64,000 nt of DNA, from positions 3,658,001 through 3,722,000 of the forward strand of contig NC_135037.1 in assembly GCF_051020975.1 (NCBI RefSeq), in the 5' to 3' direction. Of the stretch, positions 57,801 through 64,000 are shown in pieces (the first letter of the stretch is position 1; each line of letters begins with the position of its first letter). Below the pieces are notes generated by a model. It was not told the DNA's origin, did not search any database, and saw nothing but the letters and a program-made list of their open reading frames with translations. This stretch comes from Osmia lignaria lignaria (taxonomy: Eukaryota; Arthropoda; Insecta; Hymenoptera; Megachilidae). Made by a program: the position numbers and the translations under genes.

Positions 57801-60800
57801 CCCTCTGTCCTCTGTTGCGAGCACCTCCAGACGAATCGGAAAAACTTGAAGCTCCCGTTGATTTATACGGATTAACTCGACGAAACGTCCTAAGCTCAGA
57901 TTTCTTCCCGAAGATTCAGAATTCCTAAACAAATCTGCGGACGGGAAGAAAGTTCCGGGCCGAGAGGGTGGTTCAATTTTTCACGGACACGTCGATATGC
58001 TGAGAACGAAAATTGTTCGACTCGGTGATGCTCGGTCGAGCGGTAAAGGAAGAAGATCGATGACTCGATAAAGGCGCGTGCAAAGGTGCGGGTTGACTTC
58101 CATAAGACATTACCCGATTTCCTTCCCTTCAGATTTCCAGATTCTATTTTTCAATTCGAAACGTAATATATCCTGTATAAACATACGGTTGTGTATAAAA
58201 AATAAATACACTCGATGGTAGACGACGAGAATGGGAACAATTCTGACCGATATTACTGAGGAAAGTTAGCAGATATTGCTTTTCGATCGTGCGTAGTTCC
58301 TTTATTATTTTCGCTTCCGTGGCAATCTCTCGGCAACAGAAAAAAGAAAATGATCGTTACATCTAACAGGAAGCCACGCCACAAGGCAAGAAAGGACGAT
58401 AGAAGGAGGGAGAAATTGGTTTCGAAAGGTAAACTAATTTCGAGCCACTTCTGTCCGTGAAGAGAGAGATCGCCCTACCATCTTCTTCGTCTCTATCCTT
58501 CCACTTTTACCGTTTCTTTTCTCTTCAACATCGTTGTCCTTTCATTTTTTTTTTTTTCGTTTTTTCACTTTTCTCCCTAACCTCGGTGACCTAATTTCTC
58601 ATTACGAAAGGACCAACGGCCACAACGGAGGATGCTCGTCTAGCTTGGCTAAACGAGCGAAGAGGAAGAGAGAGGCAAAGCCGGCCTCTTTCAATCTCGA
58701 ATGCAAATGAAAGTGGAGCCGAGGATTCTTTGAAGGGCCCTTTCATCCTTTGAGCATAATGGTGCGCACTGGAGGTCCATTAAGACCGCTACGGGGAAAT
58801 TTTTCGTCGTAGCCTCGCGAAATAATCAAGACGGGACTCGGTGGCCTGACCCTGACTCTTCTACCTTCGTCGACGTCGTTGAAATCGGCTAGCCAGACGA
58901 GACACAGCGAAGATAAGGGTACATTGTTGAAAAACGAGGAATTATCGATTTCATCGATTATATATTCCTTTCGTGATGTAAAAATTTTCTAAATTGGAGC
59001 GATATACAATTTATCTAGAATTGCCTGGTCAAACGAAGGGATCGGTTTCATCGATTTTCACGTTTCAATCCGAGTAACTGGCCCATCGCGTAATCCTTGG
59101 TAATTTCGACGTCGAGTAGACTGATGATAGTCGAAGAGTTCGTATAGCCGGGAATGTAAATTGCTCGCGTCTGCCTGAAGCCACGAAGCAATAAATCTCG
59201 ACGGTGAAGACGCGACGATTGCCGTCTACCGAGCGGGGATAAAGTCTCGAATCACGCACGAGGATTAAAGACCATTCAGATTCAACGATCATCTGTGCCG
59301 TCCTGCTGAGATCGACGTTGATCGATTCTCACGAACGATCTATCGCTCATTGTTTTTTAAAAAAATGAACTTATACGAAGAAATGTTCATAACCAAAGTG
59401 TTGATCATCTTCTTAACGACAGTACCGTGATTGCAGCCGTACCTTGTAATCGTAAACGAAAGAAATAAGAAATAAGATTGAAAAACGATTTAAATCCTAC
59501 TGTCAGATTGCTACCCTCTTCTCGGGTGTATGAAGCTAGACGTTAATATCGCGCAAGTTTCCTTCGTTACGACTGCTCGTCACGAAGGTAGTTCCTCGAT
59601 ATGGAAACCGAAAATTACGAGCGAAGGGAAAGTTCAAGCTTTATCTCGGATTTTAGCACATCGATCGTCAGATTGGTCGTAGGGACAGAGGTAGCCAGGA
59701 AACAGGTCCGTATTGCAGAAATACGTGCAATTACCTGCGACGACAACAATTACGCGGCACTTTTTATGGTTACTCGTCACGCCATACCTTCGATACTGCT
59801 ATCAAACGTTGTTTTCTTATTTTTTCTATCCGATCGTTTCAACGACACGAGCATCGGTTGTTCAACGTAAAAATTCACTCACCGCGAAACGATCGACGCG
59901 TCGCGTTTCGAATCTTGTATCGCCAGCGATCGGAGCCGGTTGAAAACGGCGAAAATTGGTCGTGTCGGCGTTCTGGTCTTTGATTATTCACTTCTCTCGA
60001 TGAAACGTCGCGAAAAATATGCCCGCGCACAGTTCGAAACGATAATTACACGGTCGTGTAAACGGGCAAGCGTCACGCGAGTTCCACCTCGCTCGATATC
60101 CTTTTCTTCGACTGCCTCGACGAGTTTCGCTGTTCGAAAAACGCGATAATTTCTGCAGAGGGATGAAATCCGACACCGTTTCCGGCGGACAGTGTGTCAC
60201 AGGGGGAAAGGAAAGTAGATAAAGACTGGCCGAGGATATATTGCGAGGGAATAAAAACGCGTACATCCTCGTCCGCGAAATCATCCCTAGGCCGGGAGCG
60301 GAGACGAGCAAAAAAAAAATTACTTTAGCCCTCGTTCCGGTGATGCGCTTAGCATATTCATGCGCCGGCGCTATCTAGAGTTTTCCGGTGTCTGACCACC
60401 ACCACCGCCATCCTGCTGCACCCTCTACATATTCATAAACGAACCATGATGCACAGAGAGGCAAAGAGAAAGAGAAGGTTCGAGCTAGCTCACGTTCTAA
60501 GGAGAGAAGAAATAAAAAAAGAAGGGTTCGCATAGGTTGAATCGTGGGTGTGCAACAGGAAATCTACGGGACCAGGTCCTACCCATGAAATCGACGAATG
60601 CTGCTAACTGTGAAAAATGTTATTTCTTCCCGTCTCTTGGATTTCCATCGGTCGGAGAAAAAGGATAAATCGCTTGAAAGATTCAAGAATTTTCAGACTT
60701 TCTTGCGATTAAATTTCAAGTCACCGAAAGTTCATTTCTTCCTTTAATGAATTCAAGATACGTCACGTTGGAGCACTAGATTGTTGCTGGCTTGAGATAA

Positions 60801-63800
60801 GTAGCAGAGCACGAAGAGTGTTTAATTTATAACTCTCAAGATACTGTTCTTGGAAAACTTTGCTTTACAATATGAATTACGTATTGCGCTCTAATGGCAC
60901 GGTTGGAAAATCAAATTATTATTAAAAGAAAATGTGATACCCTTATTTGAAAAGGCACGCGATATTCCGTTACCGGATATGCAGCTCTAAACGTCAAGAA
61001 TCGTGCAAACGTTTCGTTTCGATCGACAAAGGGAACGGTAGCCACAGTGATACGTCCCCGTGCATGGTCAGACGCAATCGCGTTGGTTCAATTATATCTC
61101 CGATTACTCGCTCGAATTCGTCGTGCCGCGCTGCTCCAAAGACATTCTCTCTCTCTTCCTGATTCCCTGCTGCTCTTTATGCCAAACAACCTGGCTGCAT
61201 ACGCATGCGATGCGTTACATAGGAACGCTAGTTTAGCGTTTCCAGCCGTCTCTGATGTTTCACGTGATACGTATCACTGAGAGTGTACAGGATTCAGCAA
61301 AATTCGTAATACAAACGGGAAAATAGCGGTTGCCCGTGCAAACGCGAGTCGAGATTATGGAGTAAATTTGCTTCATTTGGACTTGCGTTTTGCTGGGGCA
61401 CAACTTTGAAATTTCATCGAGTACACCTGTGGTTATCATGTTTCTTAATTACGTAGATATCTGTTTGTTTATAAATTACATTTTCTGTGTTCCGCCCTTT
61501 TCAATCAGATTTTATTCGATTTGAAATAAATTTAGAATGAAAAGACTAATTGAGTGATATCAATCAGAAGTAGGTTGGCAATGTTCATTTAGCTAGTGGA
61601 TGTAGCTATTTCTATCCTGTCAATCAGTCTATCCATTAACGATCCATGAATTACTAACTGCATAGTATCGATTTTAAATCAATCAAATGACACATTCCGT
61701 GCTATTTGTATCCAGAAACAAAACGTCGAATGAAAGATATTTATTCTACGATTTCAATTTACTACTACACCTTGTATCGTCATATTTCTTCAATTGTGCC
61801 GTGAACTATGCTTTATCCTGTACGTTCGCAATCGAACAGAAACGGAATAAGAAAGAGAGAGCAGACACGCCGGTAGCTAGAGAGGGACCGAATCGAAGCA
61901 AGTGAAATCGACGCGTGTATGGTCAGACGAACGAGCCGAAGCTTCCCTATCGTGCATGTAATATGCACGTAGCAATACGCAAACTTGTCAAATATATCAT
62001 TCCGCTCGATGTATCCGAACGCTCGAACTTTATTCAATTTCCCGTTTTCCGACGCTACAGCGACGCCGGGTCCACGCATAAACAACCATCGCGAAGAAGG
62101 AAAAAAGAACAGAGAACGGACCATTTACCTCGTGTTGAATTATCGAGCCGACGCGCAGGGAAGGTGGAACAGGTATGAGCCGGCTCTGTTCTTCGCACAC
62201 CACTGCGCTCTTCAGTCTTCAACAGGTAAACAGCCCTCGATTCGTCGTCTACGTCGTCGGTGTTTCTCTTCCTGGATGCGTTCTCGCGAATAAACAATCA
62301 CCCGATCGAGCGAAAGGGAAACGCGACGAAGTGATACAGTGAAAATACGGAGATCGGGAAAACGCGAGGGAAATCGAGCGAGTACTATAAATATTTGAAA
62401 AAAATTAATCGTTATACGAGAGGATAAGGGTGATGTAAAGCTGTGCATTGCCGTTGAAATAGATGTCAAACTATCGGAGTTAATGGAGCACTTTCTTATT
62501 CAGTGCTTTATTATTTCCCAGTTTGCCGGGTTCTTGCAGCTTCCACGGCAGCTTAATCCCGGCGATAGCGGCGCGGCGGTGATCGTTAAAGTGGCTTCAC
62601 TGTGGCGCTCTGTGCAGATTCATAATTCATAAGTTCGCGCCAGTTTCGCATTGAAATCGCCTCGAGAATACGCACAGTGACGATCTCCGATAATGGCGTG
62701 GTTTAGCTCGTTTCCCGAAGCAAACCGCCACTACCGTCTCTGCCGTCTACCTCGGCTGGAATATCATGTTCCCGACCACGGTGTAGCGAAGCGTTGTAAG
62801 CGCATCCGAAACCATTAATCCAAAATATCCGAAATTTTGCTGTAAGCACGATCGGCCCCCTTTTACCATCCGGCACGAATACGTGATAGAGAATGAAAGT
62901 TTTCACTTTAAGGAACGAATCTTATTAACGTAGCTAAGGATTTCAACAAGAAATGTAAATCGAAGGATTATTTTGTAAAATAAATCAAATAAATCTAAAT
63001 CGAAATGACGATTAATCGAGGGAAAAGATAGATTTTTATAAATACGAAACAATCAAATAGAGCCTCGTTGAGTTGCCAAAGCGCGTTCAAACGCGTTCAA
63101 AAATATTGCTTCATAACTTTGTAAAAAGCGATCGTCGTTTTTTTTTTGATGCATACAACGAGGTCTGTCCGTTGCCAATGGCAATTTACATTTCGGATCG
63201 ATCCGACTGGATTATATGAAATATTTATTTGTGTGTTGAAAAATCGGGGATAAAAACGTTTTCCCTTGTAAAAAGCTTACAGAGCAGGTCAATAAATTCT
63301 ATGATTAAAAGAAAAAACGTAGAATTGTCATTTGTTTTACCAGATAACCTTAATGATCCAGTTTACCAGGAAACCCGGAATAAACTGTACTTTATTATCC
63401 TTCCTTTCTTTTCCTCTGTTTTTCATACAGTTTAATCAGTGCATATCGGTACAATTCTGTTCCCTTTGTCTGGTAGCGAACGGCAACAGCTTCGCCCGTT
63501 TCTCTCGCACCCATTTATCGCCACCCATGCTCATTTTTTTTTTCCACCAACTTCGCTAATGGTTTAATTACGATGCAATTACGTTCACGTTTTATTTGCT
63601 TAATGGTTTACGCGGCTTTCAGAACCGCCGCCCGGCGAATTAATCCGTTTTCCGTGATTCGACGTGTTAATTCGCTGCCGCGAGTTATTTCTCCGTTTCA
63701 ACGAGCAACTGACACGCGAGAGGAAATGAAAAAAGAACACGTTGCTCGGATAATTCGAGCCAACGAAATATCTCTTCTGGTCGTGTAACTACGTTAGGCG

Positions 63801-64000
63801 AACAATCGAAGCGCGGAGCAAAATGCGTGTCTCGTTTCTCGTCGCGGGTTCTTTCATTACAGCCTCGTACATTTTCTTTTCTCCGCTGTTTCTCGCCACG
63901 GTAGCTGCCAGCAGGTTTCCCATGAATACGAACTCTCTGCCGCGTGGCAGCCCGGCAATGCCGTTAATTAATAGAGTCGCTGGCTTTCGCGATAATTGGT
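51889..64000 (-). other. Kif26 upstream intron, at least 12 kb, no exon recognised
   Basis: The exon before 51888 should end in phase 0 and encode the Pro-rich pre-motor region of KIF26. No such sequence was found on the minus strand up to the window end, so this is taken as intron. It holds poly-T at about 58549-58569 and scattered AT-rich stretches. No RNA gene or mobile element was recognised. Confidence 0.5.

Overview
This is a eukaryotic, intron-rich window from an insect genome. It is most likely hymenopteran (bee, wasp or ant), judging by the abundant CpG dinucleotides (strings of cgcg and tcga throughout), the sizes of the introns and the protein families present; no species is claimed. 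Two genes can be reconstructed exon by exon, both on the minus strand and in tandem. All internal splice junctions proposed here are GT...AG and phase-consistent.

Gene 1 (10180-23203) is nidogen/entactin, Ndg. Its 21 coding exons give a complete protein of about 1362 residues: signal peptide, NIDO domain, first EGF, G2F beta-barrel, a long run of EGF and EGF-like modules, a YWTD/LDLR-type beta-propeller and a final EGF. It is a secreted basement-membrane linker between laminin, collagen IV and perlecan. Intron 1 is about 5.5 kb; the other introns are short, up to about 0.5 kb.

Gene 2 (26717-51888, continuing beyond the right edge) is a KIF26-type kinesin, the family of worm VAB-8 and Drosophila CG14535. 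Ten exons give the C-terminal 1257 residues, from the first strand of the motor domain to the stop. The motor is degenerate in the way known for KIF26: altered P-loop, no NxxSSRSH switch I and no DLAGSE switch II. The N-terminal exons are not visible and probably lie upstream of 64000. Introns of 12 kb or more, 7.8 kb, 8.0 kb and 3.7 kb make up most of the right half of the window.

The left 9.9 kb shows no convincing gene. It holds a tRNA-like Pol III element (about 4601-4685) and a possible decayed ionotropic-receptor fragment (258-437). The most striking non-coding structure is in a Kif26 intron at 35558-35920. It is a dimeric tandem repeat (94-bp unit made of two about 47-bp monomers, four copies) that repeats a CTCF-like GCGCCCTCTGGCGG core eight times, next to a degenerate 34-bp AT-rich minisatellite. 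The same intron holds a possible nested exon (34699-35000) behind a strong splice acceptor. No operon, CRISPR, rRNA or intact transposon was seen.
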